Source of the DNA: Macrocybe gigantea
Lineage: Eukaryota; Basidiomycota; Agaricomycetes; Agaricales; Callistosporiaceae
DNA: 64,000 nt
Direction: 5' to 3'
NCBI GenBank assembly: GCA_011319805.1
Contig: SJRY01000050.1
Span: forward strand, 620,001 to 684,000
Below the pieces are notes generated by a model, which was not told the origin of the DNA, did no database searches, and was given only the letters and a program-made list of their open reading frames with translations. The translations under genes were made by a program, and so were the position numbers. Positions 35,273 through 47,882 of the stretch are shown piece after piece. Each line of letters opens with the position of its first letter. The stretch's first letter is position 1.

Positions 35273-37766
35273 TCAAAGAGCCCTCAGTTTGACCAGGAGC
35301 GGGTCGTGGAGCCATAAATTGTGTTCCTGCATCGGCGCTCAACTTCAGGCGCCTGGGCACAAGGGGAGTCAAGCTCACCTTGTAAGAGTTGTCAAACTTT
35401 TTCGTATCAAAGTCCTTGTCGAAGGAGAGTTCGTAGCGTTGCAACAGCCGGGCTGCAAGGTACCTTGAGAGATTGAAAGGGTTCAAAATCGCAGAGCTTG
35501 TCTCAGCAAATGACCTGGGCTCACTTCATGTTATGAAGCGCGACTGGCTTGCCAATGCATACGCCGGGGCCGTAGCAGAACGGCATGAACGCCTCCTGTA
35601 CGTGGGGTCGGATCGTCGATTCTTTCAGCCACCGCTCGGGCTTCCACTCCTCTGGGTCCTTAAAGTTTTGTGCTGGACAATGGACCAATGATTGACGCGG
35701 GAAAGCGACAGGACACAGAAAATCACTCACGATCACGGTGCAATGAATATATAGGACACGCGACTGTCGTGTGCTTAGGAACGAATCTGTCGAGGACTTG
35801 TGCGCCATCGTCGCTGTAGCGGGGAGGACCTGAGGTGAAATAAGCCATTATCCAATTATGGCACACTGGACAGACAGTTACCTGCGGGGATGGGAGGTAC
35901 GATCCGGAGCGATTCCTGTATGCAGGCATCAAGGTACGGAAGCTTGGCCAAAGCGATGTGATCGATGTGTTCCCCGTCCTCGGAGGCAGATTTGATCTCG
36001 GCACGGAGTTTCTCTTGCACAACTGGGTTATCAGTGAGGTACCGAAGCATGGTGGTGACAGCCTGGGATATGGTGTCAAAGCCGGCGACGACCATGAACG
36101 ACGCGTCTGCGGATGCTTCTTTGTCTGACAAGGGCGGGCCCCCGGAGCTTTCGTCTTGCTGCAGATTTAAAAGCGCGCTGAGAAGAATGGAAGAAGCCGG
36201 GGACTTTGTCCGACTCACAATGATACCCAATATGTCCCGCTTGACCTCATTTGTCTTTGCTCTCGTCGCTAGGACTTTCTCGGCCGCGAACTATAGCAAA
36301 AGTCTTAAGACCGAGCGGCGTCTATTTCTGTACTTCGCCCACGTACGCGATTAAAGGTGATGATGGGACCTGGCTGAGGCAGAAGAGCAATTATGTCGCG
36401 CATCCATGGTACCTGACCCAGGACTGATAACAATTCATTCGGATGAAAACAAATAAAGTGATGTCGACATACTTCCGACGAACAAGACGCCGATCGATAG
36501 CTAGCCAGATGGAGGTATGTAAGAAGGGGAAAGAGATGAAATCAACCCGACAACGCACCACTTCCATCCATCCTTCTGAGTCTTTTCCGGCTGCCATAGT
36601 TTCAAAGCCACCGGAAAAAGACATATCGCCCATGTTGTCCCTACAAGAACAATCGTCAAATACGATTATCAAACATTCATAGAGCGAGGTTTACATGGCC
36701 CATAGTTTTGCCCAATGTGAGAGATTGACCGGGCGCCCTTGGCTGATTCTCTGTCGAGAATGCTCAAGAGTTGGTTGGTGCGATTCTATCATTATGTCAG
36801 GGAGTGACCAGGGAGCGTGATCTGCCGGCACACCTCGGCTAGGTCCCTGAAATAGTGGAGAGAGTCTGTGGAAAAAGCTTTGTTCCAGGCCTGAATAGCA
36901 GGAGCTTTACCGTTCCTCATCTCTGAGAAGGTCATGAGAAACTCACAACCAGGCGATTTGCGTGCTCGGTTCGGCTGGTTGTGGTGATGAGAGCGTCTGC
37001 TTCAGCAGGAGCACCTTCGGACAGACATAAGTTACAATCACATGTATGTCGGCGTTTTTCCGTACCTTGATAGAAAGGAGCTCTGAACATTTGACCGTAG
37101 ACGGGACGAACGGCGGCTGCGGTATTAACAGAAATCTCATTCGGTCCTGTATATATCATTTGAGCGAAAAGGAACGTTGACGTTGGGCGATGCACCTACC
37201 GATCCGCAGCCAAGGCCCATATTGCGCGTGAAGCCTATCGTAGAACTTGAGGACGACAAAGAAACGTGTAATGAATGCAGGTCGGTACGGACCTTTGAAG
37301 CAGGACATGGCGGTCTCCTCTAGCGATCCAATACGACATGTACCATTTAGTTACTTTGGCAAGTATTGGTCCAGGATAGTTGGCAAGCGGATGCCATGGG
37401 GAGAGACGGTAGACGGTAATAGATGTGACTAGGCCGAAGAGCAAGTTTCCGACAACTTTCGTAGTGTACCAAGCTGCCGGAAAGAACTTTTGCCCCTCAA
37501 CTATCATACATCGGGAACAGACAGCGATGGTCACAGCAGACACGATGGACAGAAACCGCAGTACTGTCGGCTCATGGCGCTTGAAAACTGAATGAGCGCA
37601 CTGTATAGGTGTCCATTAGCATTGCCCATGAAAAGACCATATGAAACCCCTTACGAGACCTGCGACGAACGGGTAGACAACTGTAGTCCTTGAAAACGCC
37701 ATTTGGAAGGAACAGAGGAAATGAAAGGATGAACGAGCCACTGGCTTTAGTACACACGGCGTCCAT
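35273..37766 (-). CDS. Cytochrome P450 (cluster copy 1)
   Basis: The ATG at 37766 opens a hydrophobic N-terminus (ASGSFILSFPLFLPNG), followed after an intron by a second span (TVLRFLSIVSAVTIAVC) and YRLSPWHPLANYPGPILAKV, the Pro-rich hinge. Family text: PNEISVNTAAAVRPVYG, GDMSFSGGFETM, I-helix VVAGFDTISQ, EXXR in CIQESLRIVPP, PPRYSDDG, WKPERWLKE, and heme loop FCYGPGVCIG with the Cys ligand. The last exon begins after intron 35327-35388 and gives EHNLWLHDPLLVKLRAL. All core motifs are present and the exon junctions I checked keep frame. It is expected to be an ER membrane monooxygenase using NADPH-P450 reductase. Substrate unknown. Closely related to the two other P450s in the cluster. Confidence 0.9.
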
Positions 37767-38643
37767 CACGGACTAGGCGCTTTGGACTCTTCTTTTCGCG
37801 ACTTAGGACAGCCTTCTGATTCATCAAAATTGTCAGCGCTCTGAAGGCCTTCTCGCTGGTTCTGTTTCAGCGCAGATTATGGCAATCCATAGTGCCACCA
37901 CATAGGCACCGTGACGGTGCCTCGCATATTTTCGTGAGAAAACAAAATACGCCAAGATAGCGCAACAGATTTCGTCCATGTGCTTCGTCAGTGATGAGCA
38001 ACGCTTTCCCTCGTTCATCGCGGAACCGTGCTGTGTGCGTCAAAGGAGCGTAGGGGTGATGTAGACCGTGATACCCTCTCCTTTCAATCTTCATCGTTCT
38101 TAGAAAGGGCATCATCGTACAGCCGCGGAACCAATGCTTTCCTGTTTCATGAATACTGATATGCATCGACGCTCTCAGCAGTCTTAAGGTCAGGCATGAA
38201 CTTCTTTCTATAATGAAACAAGTCTCCGTCGTGGAGATGCGATGTCAACAGTCCATGCAGATCGGTCCTGACGTCTATCCGACCGTACGGTAAGGGACAG
38301 AAGTCCCTTCATTTGATCGCTGGAATACGAGTTATGGACCCTGCTCATCATCAAGCCCTTTCCCTGTTGAGAACCGCCACAGTGGGGCGATGGATCCCGT
38401 CATCATTCACGCTCAAACAATCAGATGAACGGGACCTGTCAGCCCATTTTCCTGGTCGCAATCCATTTTTTCATCAGTCTAAATCCACGCTCAAACGAGA
38501 GATGAAGATAGGCTGCCTGAGTTTTCCTTTTAACAACTCAAACGACGTGATTGCTCTAATCGCACCTGCCCCGCTGGCCAGCATAAAACTCAAGTTTGAA
38601 ACGCTCGTCCGTGCAAAGGGCAACTTTACTCCTAGAGGCACCT
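37767..38643. other. Divergent intergenic region, no gene supported
   Basis: This lies between P450-1 (-) and the DUF6533 gene (+). The + frame starting 38313 overlaps the true start of the DUF6533 gene in another frame and is rejected. The minus frame 37867-38166 has no family resemblance. Both promoters must be here; I see no clear TATA. Confidence 0.5.
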
Positions 38644-40389
38644 ATGTCGAACTCTACTGGCGACCCGAATGCCGCACTTGCCCTCTACACCACAATCCAC
38701 AACTTGATGGTCCCTAAAGTATGTTATCGTTTTCATCTTTCCAAGCTACACCCCAAGGCGCTAATTACCACTTGACAGTACACTTATCGTTAGCATCTTG
38801 AATCTGCCAAGTAAATTTTTAAGGCTGATCAAGAACCGCTTCGTCTTGCAACAGTGGTGGCCGCAACAGTTCTGGTGTGGGATATTTTGCTGACATTTGA
38901 CACCGAGGCAAGTCTATAGTGAACCCATGGCTAGTGTGCTTATCATATCTTTAAGGTTTTGAGAATATGGCGTGCCTCGAAGTCGACGGGAAAGAATCTC
39001 TTTATTCTTGTAAGCCGCTACTGACTTGATTGTGTATGCCCCATGGTCTAATATCTCGATAACGCACAGAATCGTTACCTTGTGCCCATCTTGTTCGCTT
39101 TTGATCTCGTCTGTAAGGCAATCATAGCCCTCTAAATTGATGAATCCCCACATAAGCCGTACGACAGATCAACTACACCCCATTCCATCCATCGAAGTAG
39201 GTGAATTTTTGCTGGTATGATTGATCCTCCATGATCTTAACAACTTCACAGTTGTGCGTCTGTCCGGGATATGTGTTGATTTCAATCGCTCAAGAACGCA
39301 CAGTTGCAGAGCTGGATTTCTCCCCTCATCGATTTTCGGTGTGATTGCGTTGGCAACTACTCAATGTCAGTTTTCATTCGTTCTGTCATGATGAATGACA
39401 ATAACCGTTAGCGCAGTGGTTCTCATTCTACGTATATATGCACTGTATCAGAACCTCTACCTCCTGGCTGGCCTTACCTTTCTCTGCATGGTAAGGAGTT
39501 GGCCTGACTTTCTTACTGGTGTAACCGCTTAACGCCTATTTGCAACCCGATCTAGGGATCGTGTGGCACAATGATGGCAACCACTACTACCCTGTTTCGA
39601 TTTCACATTCAATGTATGCTTCCATGTTCGCATCTGTGCATCCTAATGACTGACGCACACTCTTAGTCCTTCCAGCTGGAACAATTCCCGTGGTGCCTGG
39701 GTGTCTTCTATTCTGCGAAGCGCCGATATGCCGAATTATGTTAACGGCGTTTTGGATCCCCTTTTTCGTTTTGGAAACATGTACGTTTGCATCCAGTAAA
39801 ACAGTTTCCAGCTGAATTCAACAGAAAATGTTTCCAGTGATTTTCGTGCTCACCGTCTACAAATCCTACAGCCACCGTATGTCATCCACCTTCTCGAGGA
39901 TTTGTGCGCTAACAGGAGCCGCTCTTAGTCACGTTCGGCCGCGCATGGAATCGCGCCGACCTACTTACGGTATTCTATCGTGATGGTTTGTTCTCTTGGC
40001 TTTTGAGGCTCATGATATAGACTGACGCTTTGATGAAGGTCTAATTTATTACGTTGGTCAGTAATTCTATGCCTAACGTCATTGAAAACTGTAACTAATC
40101 CATCGATCTCCACAGTCATCATGTGTAAGTTATCCGCCTCCTTGGCAGCTGTCACTGGTGGGGTGACCTCTCCTTTTAGCCATTTCCGTCACAAATCTTG
40201 TCGTTTGGGTCGCGGCACCCATTACTCTTGTATACGTTGCAACGAGGTATGCCCAATGCTTCGTCCGGGATTTTGTCCATTCGCTGAATAATGTTTTCCA
40301 GTTTGATGCGAAGTCTCCAAGTGACTATTTGCTCCAGGTTGGACGGCAATCGATTCCTTTCGCTGCCTTGCTCACACATGAACTTTTAG
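38644..40389 (+). CDS. DUF6533-type multi-pass membrane protein
   Basis: Starts at MSNSTGDPNAALALYTTI (38644), which no long open frame reveals because it is split into about fourteen exons. Spliced text: YQPLRLATVVAATVLVWDIL, then LLTFDTE, the DUF6533 signature; VLRIWRASKSTGKNLFIL; NRYLVPILFAFDL; CRAGFLPSSIFGVIALATTQ; LVLILRIYALYQN; FWIPFFVLET; LIFVLTVYKSYSH; LTFGRAWNRADLLTVFYRD; GLIYYV; SISVTNLVVWVAAP; ending SLMRSLQVTICSRLDGNRF and the stop at 40387-40389. About seven membrane spans. All junctions I traced keep phase. The intron 38908-38955 uses a GC donor (GAG|GCAAGT). Members of this family are numerous in mushrooms; function is not established. It sits inside the P450 cluster, which may be chance. 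Confidence 0.78.
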
Positions 40390-41044
40390 ATTGCTTCTGA
40401 ATCTTCGGGACGTAGCCACTCCACGAATCGAAACCTTCCAAATATCAACGCTCAAATTTAACCAGCCACCGAACCCTCCAAAACCCAGCGCCAGCGTCGA
40501 CCGTACTCTCCTGGGGCGGGAGGGGGAGGATGAGACTTATGCTCGCTGAATGTATACATAGTCCCACGAGCAGCTGTACTGCTCCGCAAAAATATAACTT
40601 ATTGCATCCGCGTCGTCTAGGCTCCATATACCTCCGGTCATATGCAAGAGAGTTGATAGCAATCTTCATGGACGCCATCGCAGCGCCCAAGTTTCATGAC
40701 ATGAAAAGGGGTAATCAATCAGGCCCCGCGCCGACGAACCGCATTGACTAGATGATACATTATTGATTTTAGAGACAACTCCGTTCTGCAAATTCTCTTT
40801 TCCGTGGGAGACGTTGCCCAGCAAGAATAACGAAATCTCGCACGGGGCAATCCAATTTTAAGATGCCGACATCTTCACGGCAGATCAAGATTATGATTCC
40901 CTCGTGTACCGCGCTAACCGAATCCGGTCCGTTATGGGCGATAGTTCCGTTCTGGCGGAATACAAAAGATAAAACTTGCTTGCAAGATGTTCAATAAATT
41001 ACTACCAACGCGAGCTATTAACATGTGTGAGGCGCATATCCTGA
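40390..41044. other. Convergent intergenic region, nothing recognised
   Basis: This is the 3' flank of the DUF6533 gene (+) and P450-2 (-). It includes a G-rich stretch at 40505-40530. Small frames on both strands match nothing. Confidence 0.5.
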
Positions 41045-43442
41045 CTAGCGACTTTCAAAAATGAGCTCCAGAGGCTCATGCGTCCAAAGCCCGTATTCCT
41101 GCATAGGATTCGGTGAAATACGGCCAGGATGGGAATAGAAGCATTCACAAACCTTGTAAGACTGGTCAAATCTCGTCAAGTCAAATGACGGTGATGGCTT
41201 GAAGTCAAATGCTTGAATGATATTTGCCAAAAGGATTCTAGTCATCAAGACATGAGAAGAAGTTCGGGAGATACCCTAACTAGTGCGAAAAACTCACTTC
41301 ATGTTTTGCAGCGCTACGGGTTTGCCTATGCAGGAAGAATATCCGGCGCTGAACGGCACGAATGCCTCACGATTGAATGGCAGAAGCTTGACTTCCTCGT
41401 TCTTTCTCGTATCGCTGTCGTCTAGCCAGCGCTCTGGGATGTAACAATGCCCGAGTCCAAAATTGGCATCGTCTCTTTGCATTGCGTAGACAGGCATATG
41501 AAGCGTTGTATTGCGAGGCACCCAGACACCCTCAATCAGAGTACCAGCTATGCCAGATGACCGTGGAGGTCCTACAATTAACCAATGTCAATAGCATAGC
41601 TGTGTTTGACGTTCGGCAAACGTACCGAATGGTCCTGGGGGCATAATCCGTAACGCTTCCTGTAAACATGCATCGAGATAAGGAAGCTGTAGAACGCCAC
41701 GGATATCTTCTTCATCTTTATTGCTCAACACGCTCTCTACCTCGTTGCGGAGGCGTTGCTTAACTGCCTCGTCGACGGCCACATATCGCAGGAACGTGAG
41801 TATTGTTTGAACGCTTGTATCCGTTGCCGCAACCACGACCAGCGTTGCTTCAGCCGCAGCTTCGTCCGCGGTGAGGACGTAACTACCATCGGGAGGGTTG
41901 AGCTGGGATAGAGATGCCGATGAGAATTCGGATCCATGAGCAATATCGTCCCCATTTACTCACCAATGTCCCTAGGATGTCACGCTGAGAATCATCACCT
42001 TTCCGGGCTTTGATCTCATCAACCTTTTTCTGCGTAAACTGCCAGTGCGTTTGAGAGGGCCACAGAATACAGATATCAGAAGAAAGAAAGCCACCTTATG
42101 GAATGTTGCTAACGGTCCTGGGTTGGGCAACAGGCCGAGAATACCCTTCAACCAGGGTACTTGTCCCACCACTGTAGGTAGACTTAGAAATAAATTGTTC
42201 GCAGGGCTTCTGGTGTGCGGAAAACATACCACTGACAGCGATAACGCCCTTTGCAAGCTAGAATAGGAATGAATAATAAGAAGCTGAAAGCGAGGAACTG
42301 CAGCTCACGATATCGAGCCACCCTTCTCTGTCTTCGCCTTCTTTCATAGTCTCAAATCCACCGGAAAAGCCCATATCCCCCATAAGATCCCTAACAATAC
42401 AATGAGTGCGAACACATGACGGTAGATATTGATAGAGTGCCTCACAAGAAAAATAGATTAATCCATTTGTCCAGGTTCAGCGGCGATCCCAACTTAGATT
42501 CTCTCCGGAAGATAGAGACGAGCTGATCCGCGCGCCTCTAAAATACCATGGGCTGGAAATCATTGATTCAGAGAGATCGATCTTACCTGTGCCAAGGGAA
42601 CGTAGGAGTCGACTACGGACCCGGTTACTGCATGTGTCCAAGCCTGAAGCAATATCAGCGTTCCTGTATTCGGGCGTTTGCGAGTTGGGCGCTGCGCACC
42701 TGACGTCGGCGTGAATGGATGGAACGGTCTACGACGGTTATGAGGGCATCGCCCTTTGAAGGGGTACCTGTTTCGTAGCTTTAATCTGACTAAGAGTGCC
42801 TTGTCGTCTTCTCTCTACGTACCTGCATAAAAGGATGCTCTGTCTAGTTTATATATAGACCTGACGGCGCCGGCGCAGTTAACAGAGACTTCATTCGGAC
42901 CTGCGGAAGCAGAAGTCAGTCCGAGATGACGAGAGACGAGAAGAGGTCAGAACCCACCAACACGAAGCCAAGGTCCATATTTTGCGTGGAGCCTAAATTC
43001 CGTGAGCAGGAAAATGAAATCAAGGTGACACAGATACGACTACCTTTCAAGATCCGTGTGACGACCACCGTTGAACAAGATGCGTTGCACCATCCACCAT
43101 TTAGTAATTGATGCGACCTTGGGACCAGGGAACTTAGCCAACGGGTGCCAGGGCGAAAGCCGGTACGAGATGATAGATAACGAAAGGAGGACAAGGTAGG
43201 CGGAAATCAATAGGCATGTCTTGACGAAGGCAATCGAAAGTGGCGCATCATAGCCAGCGCTTTGAATCAGAGTTCCTGCCAAAGAAGCAGCAGCCAACCC
43301 GAAAAGCACCAGAGATGCACGAGGTTCGTGATTTCGGAAGTGATAATGTGAGGCCTAGAGAAACGTGAGCTGCTGTTCTGCATTGCTAAAAGCTGAAACA
43401 GCCCACCAAGGCAGCAAAGAGCAGAACTTTGAACGAAGACAT
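41045..43442 (-). CDS. Cytochrome P450 (cluster copy 2)
   Basis: The ATG at 43442 gives MSSFKVLLFAAL, spliced to ASHYHFRNHEPRASLVLFG and further hydrophobic segments up to YRLSPWHPLAKFPGPKVAS. Readable motifs: MGDMGFSGGFETM, I-helix VVVAATDTSVQ, EXXR in CLQEALRIMPPG, G-PPRSSGIAG spliced with phase 1, CYIPERWLDD, and heme loop FSAGYSSCIGKP. The last exon, EYGLWTHEPLELIFESR, ends at 41045. The substrate-recognition region differs from its sisters around the I-helix (AATDTS rather than AGFDTI). Presumed ER-bound monooxygenase. A TATA box lies 45-50 bp upstream. It faces P450-3 across a shared divergent promoter region of about 700 bp. Confidence 0.9.
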
Positions 43443-43486
43443 AGCTCAATCTTTTTGATTAACTCCTATTGTCAGGACTCCACGCC

Positions 43487-43493
43487 ATTTATA
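43487..43493 (-). promoter_or_regulatory. TATA box of P450-2
   Basis: Minus-strand TATAAAT, 45-50 bp upstream of the ATG at 43442. Position and sequence fit a core promoter. Confidence 0.5.
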
Positions 43494-44083
43494 CGAGCAT
43501 GGTCATTTGAGCGTTTAGGATAGTTCCGAAGGGGGTTGATCAACAGGGCTGTTCAATCTCAAACAACAGGAGACACGGAAGCATTTTCTACGAGCATTAA
43601 TGAAAGACAAATTCGGCGCGGTGATCGTCCGATTCTCGCTGGGCTGTACGCACAAAGAGTGTTTGAGAAATATCAGGATGGGAGAAACTTGATCAGGGGG
43701 TACCGGAGTTCGAATAGGACCCAGATGCCATAGGCCACTGGCCAGAAATGGGACTTACACATGCTGTCCACCCGTTCTTTGCTTGCTCTCGATCCTTCAT
43801 CTCGATCTGCTAAGCTGTCGGCCTCAGGAACTGTTCTATCAATGGAGGGATCATGTCTGAACTGGCTACCATCTGCCATACTTCGTCCCCCTGTGATGAT
43901 GGTCCTAACGAAACTCTGGACGGAGGGATATCGATGGTACCCATATCTCTGTGAGATACCGTGTTTCGTGGCTATGTTCAACAAAAAGAGACATCGTACC
44001 CCCGTGCATTCCGATCCTCTTAGTGACGAAACATGGTCGTTCATATCATCAACCCGGAATAGTAGGCACATAAAGTTTGTTCA
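43494..44083. other. Divergent promoter region between P450-2 and P450-3
   Basis: About 590 bp between two TATA boxes facing away from each other. The minus frame 43673-44071 lies wholly inside and matches nothing. Shared control of the two P450 genes from here is possible. Confidence 0.45.
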
Positions 44084-44090
44084 TATAAAA
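44084..44090 (+). promoter_or_regulatory. TATA box of P450-3
   Basis: TATAAAA about 65 bp upstream of the ATG at 44153, a textbook position. Confidence 0.6.
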
Positions 44091-44152
44091 AGCAGCAAGC
44101 TTGCCATCCGAGCCCAATCACTAGCCTATCTTTCAAGGAAGTCCCAAGCATC

Positions 44153-46465
44153 ATGGAACACTCTTTTCATTCTGCCTTCTTTCCGGCGTTTAGTGGCGTG
44201 GTACATCTCTTCAACTATTTCAAACATTCGCACTTACTATCTAGACAGGTCTCTCATTTTTTGTTTAGAAAATATGAACCCAACGCGGTCCAGTTCTCGT
44301 TGGGATTCTCAATTACTTTCTTCACGAGTCTTTTCCTAAATTATTTCTTCCTCAATCTGGACTTTCTAAACATCGCATTCGGCTCAATATGGCTGTTCGC
44401 CATCTATCTATTCTCTTTATCTTCCTCTATCGTGGCGTACCGACTTTCTCCATGGCATCCACTGGCGAGATATCCTGGGCCAGTGCTAGCGCGTGTCACT
44501 AAATTATGGTCTGTCTATCTCTTGCTCTGCAAGGGAGGGAGACACAAAACTTTGCAACAGTGAGCTGTCATCTTCCCTAATATGACAAACCTAACCAAGG
44601 CGCAGACTTCATGAGATGTATGGCGACTGGATTCGAATTGGTAAGCGCCTTCAATCCATCTTCAAGGTGCAGACTAACACAGATATAGGGCCCAACGAAT
44701 TGTCCATCAGCATCTCTGATGCAGTACAGCCTATCTATCTTAATCTATCTCGCTCTTCATTTTACAAAGGTGTGGATTTTGTCAGCCCATACGTACGTGA
44801 TATTAACATCAATGTTCTCCAGGCATCCCCGCCTCTGCAGACACACTCATTACCATCGTGGATCGGAAAGCACATGCCCGTAGACGTCGCGTATGTGTTC
44901 AGCATTCTCCTGATACATCTTGCTCAAGTACAGAAATAGCCTTGGACAAGGGTCCTTGCGCAACCCGCGCTAGCGGATTTTGGAAATGTCGCTAATGTAC
45001 AGTGTGGCACAGTCAGTCTGGTGGGATTATTTTGACGCCTTGCAGACTCGAATTACACAGTTATGTCGGACCTTGACCGAAGGTCATCTGGCCAAACCAA
45101 CCGACCTTGGCCATTGGATCTCGCTACTGCTCATGTGAGTGGCAATCGCTGGTACCGTTCTCTGGTCCTGAACCATGTCTTTCATAGGGATGTTATCGGA
45201 GATATGGCGTTTTCTGGTGGCTTTGAGACCATGAAGGCAGGAGGGGACGTCGAGGGTTGGTTGGACACAGTAAGCTTCGGATCGATCTATCCATGAAACG
45301 GGATCTCTAATCATCGCGATAGTTGAACCTTGGAGCTGTTGTAGTGGCTGGTAAGATATCATGGCACATAATCAGAGTCTCACGCTCTTACTCACAACTG
45401 CAGTGCTTGGGCAAATACCTTGGCTACGCAGTGCGCTGTCGCTACTGCCACAAGGGGGACCCATCGTGTCTTTCCACAAGGTCAATCAATACCTGAGTAT
45501 TAGACACAGCCTTGGCTTGACAATTTTTCTATGATTTTCAGTTTGCAAAAGCCAAAGTTGCTGCAGCGAGGTCTTCTTCCGGGAAGAGCGGCCTTGAAAG
45601 AAACATATTCAATGAAATTGTTAGTGCTTTATTCTCTTTTGTGCCGCGTTCCTTATTGGACTATGATTATTCCATTCAAGGTCATGGGCAATCATGGCGA
45701 AATGGTCCTTAGTGAAGAAGAGGCCATCGCCGATGCGTCGCTTTTGATCGCAAGCTCTGTGGAGACCACGTCTCAGGCGATAACAACGCTCTTGAGATAC
45801 GTCATAGCGGATCAAGACGTCTACCAACGTTTGCGTTCCGAAATTGACAACGTTATCCCCATGGACGCGGAAGAAATAGACCCATCGGCATTTGCATCTC
45901 TTCCATATCTTGATGCTTGCATGTTTGAGGCACTGCGACTCGTCCCCCTGCCCCAGCCGGTGAACATAGCTTGTCTGTTAACTCATATAATTATAACTCA
46001 CTGCCGCTTTCTGTGCATCAGGTCCTCCAAGAACGACCGGCGACAAAGGCGCATACATTGTTGATCGCTACATTCCTCCCAACACCACTGTCCATATCCC
46101 GACTTGGACCTTGCACCGAATGTCGAGCAACTTTGAGAGGGCGGACGAGTTTATCCCGGAGCGCTGGATGACCTCGGATAATAAGATGTCAGCCCATAAC
46201 ACTCAGGCGTTTATTCCCTTCAGCGTTGGCTACGGTGCATGCGTAGGACGGCAGTTAGCAATCCAGAATATCAAGTGAGTGGCTATCCTTCTTCGCGACA
46301 TTCATCTTATAACATCATTTTAGACTTGTCATATGTCATCTCATCCGTAATTTCTCGTTTAAATTTCCGAAGGACTTCCACCTGTCCGAATTCGACGAGT
46401 CGTACCAGGAATGCGGCCTATGGAAACACAAACCATTTTCTGTTTTACTAACACGACGGACATAG
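44153..46465 (+). CDS. Cytochrome P450 (cluster copy 3)
   Basis: The first exon (from 44153) encodes a hydrophobic anchor (FSITFFTSLFLNYFFLNLDF, then LFSLSSSIVAYRLSPWHPLA) up to GGRHKTLQQ. Later exons: PNELSISISDAVQPIYLNL, GDMAFSGGFETMKAGGD, I-helix LLIASSVETTSQ, EXXR in CMFEALRLVPL, PPRTTGDKGAYIVDRYIPP, FIPERWMTSDN, heme loop FSVGYGACVGRQ, and the final exon CGLWKHKPFSVLLTRRT. At the intron after LVPLPQP (donor near 45960) the phase is 0, but the downstream exon needs phase 1, as in both sister genes. One G missing from the GG before GTGAAC would explain this. Otherwise intact. The I-helix has E in place of the usual acidic D, which is tolerated in the family. Confidence 0.88.
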
Positions 46466-47874
46466 CGGGGCTAGCGAACCTCAGCTTGCCGAGCAGAAGA
46501 AGGTTCAGTATTTTATTTATTTCGCTTCGGACTTATCCTAGGATACCATAGTTTGTGTAGCTTATAGGTCAAGAAACGCCCTCTCTCGTACAATGAAAGA
46601 ACTCAGAAAGAGGAGCCCGAGAACTGGTGCGGCCTGACATAGCTTGTCAGTCTCAGCCTCTAGCAACATGCAATTCAGTAAGTGGTACCCTTCTCAGCAG
46701 TGCGGGACCACGTGCAAGTCAAATTACTGGCCGCATACCAGTGAGGCATTGAGCTTTTAAGGGAGATTGGCGTTATGTCTGACGTTAGTTGAATGCGGCG
46801 AAGCATATACACAGTGGGGAGATGGCAGCATTTCGACCTCAACTGCACTGCAAGGCCCTGCTAGTTCTTTTGAGCGCCCTTTTGCGGCCTCAGGGGTATG
46901 AACAACAGGTCATTAGCGGAACTCTGTTTCCCAGATTTGCGGCATCGACAAGTATCCTTTAAGCTAATGGGCCGATGGGAGTTCGAAGCGTGGCGTAGAG
47001 TCAAGAAAACAATTATGAAATGCATATGCCGCGCATTGCGAACTCGCAGAACAGGTACCACGGGGAGATCCTTGGCTTGTACGGCATTTGACGAGGGACA
47101 GCAGCGGAAATGGGGGACTTATAGTCAATCGTTGCCAGCTTACAAGGTGGTTGGGGATTAGCAGGCCGCCCCGCCATTCATGACGATCTAGAGTCTGCAA
47201 GGATGAAACAGCAATCACATATCAATCGAATGGCTGCTCGTATCGGTACGCAATCGTTGTTCTGTGCTTTTTTACGCCAAGATAGCCCCGCTGACCAAAT
47301 ATAATAGACCATAAGGATGTGGTCCGAACGTAAAGGCCGTGATCCTTCCGGCAGCTTCACAGAAAATTTACCGAAACTCGACGTAGATTGCAAGGCAGTT
47401 TGAATCTAGGAATTTGAACATTATCTGGATCTAGAATTGTTCACAAAATGTGCAACTTATCTTTCACATGCATTTAAAAATCTATTAATCAAGCGTGAGA
47501 TGCCAAATAGGTGATAGGTTTCAACGGAATAAATGGAATATACTTCATGAACCTGCAGCCGAAGTTGCATATGTTGACGACTGCGTTGTTGGCCCTCTGG
47601 ACTAAATACATATGGGCGGATACACTTTTAACAGGACCTCGGCAATCTTGACGTGCATGGGAATCAAGAAACGAATCCTGCAAAGACTGGTATGTAGAAG
47701 CGGTGAGTGCGGATCGGGAGACGATGACCACATAGTATGCACCCAGACCAGGGTTGCAAGTGGTCTAGTTACAGTGTGGGCCAGTTAAGGCTCTATTCAA
47801 ACCAATCCGTGTGTTGTTATTTTTGAAAAAGCTGGACCACAAGCCAGTGTTAAGCAAACAACTCGCGTCGTTCG
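46466..47874. other. Intergenic region of 1.4 kb, no gene supported
   Basis: Frames here are short, overlap on both strands (46898-47161 +, 46964-47218 -) and show no family text or splice-linked partners. The region leads up to the hAT-like element and may contain older decayed repeats, but I cannot show any. Confidence 0.45.
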
Positions 47875-47882
47875 CCGCCCAG

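Noticed and set aside
38313..38717. 134-residue open frame on the + strand before the DUF6533 gene
   Set aside because: It overlaps the true first exon (MSNSTGDPNAALALY) in another frame and has no recognisable content.
43673..44071. 132-residue minus-strand frame between P450-2 and P450-3
   Set aside because: It fills the shared promoter region, matches nothing and overlaps + frames of equal length.
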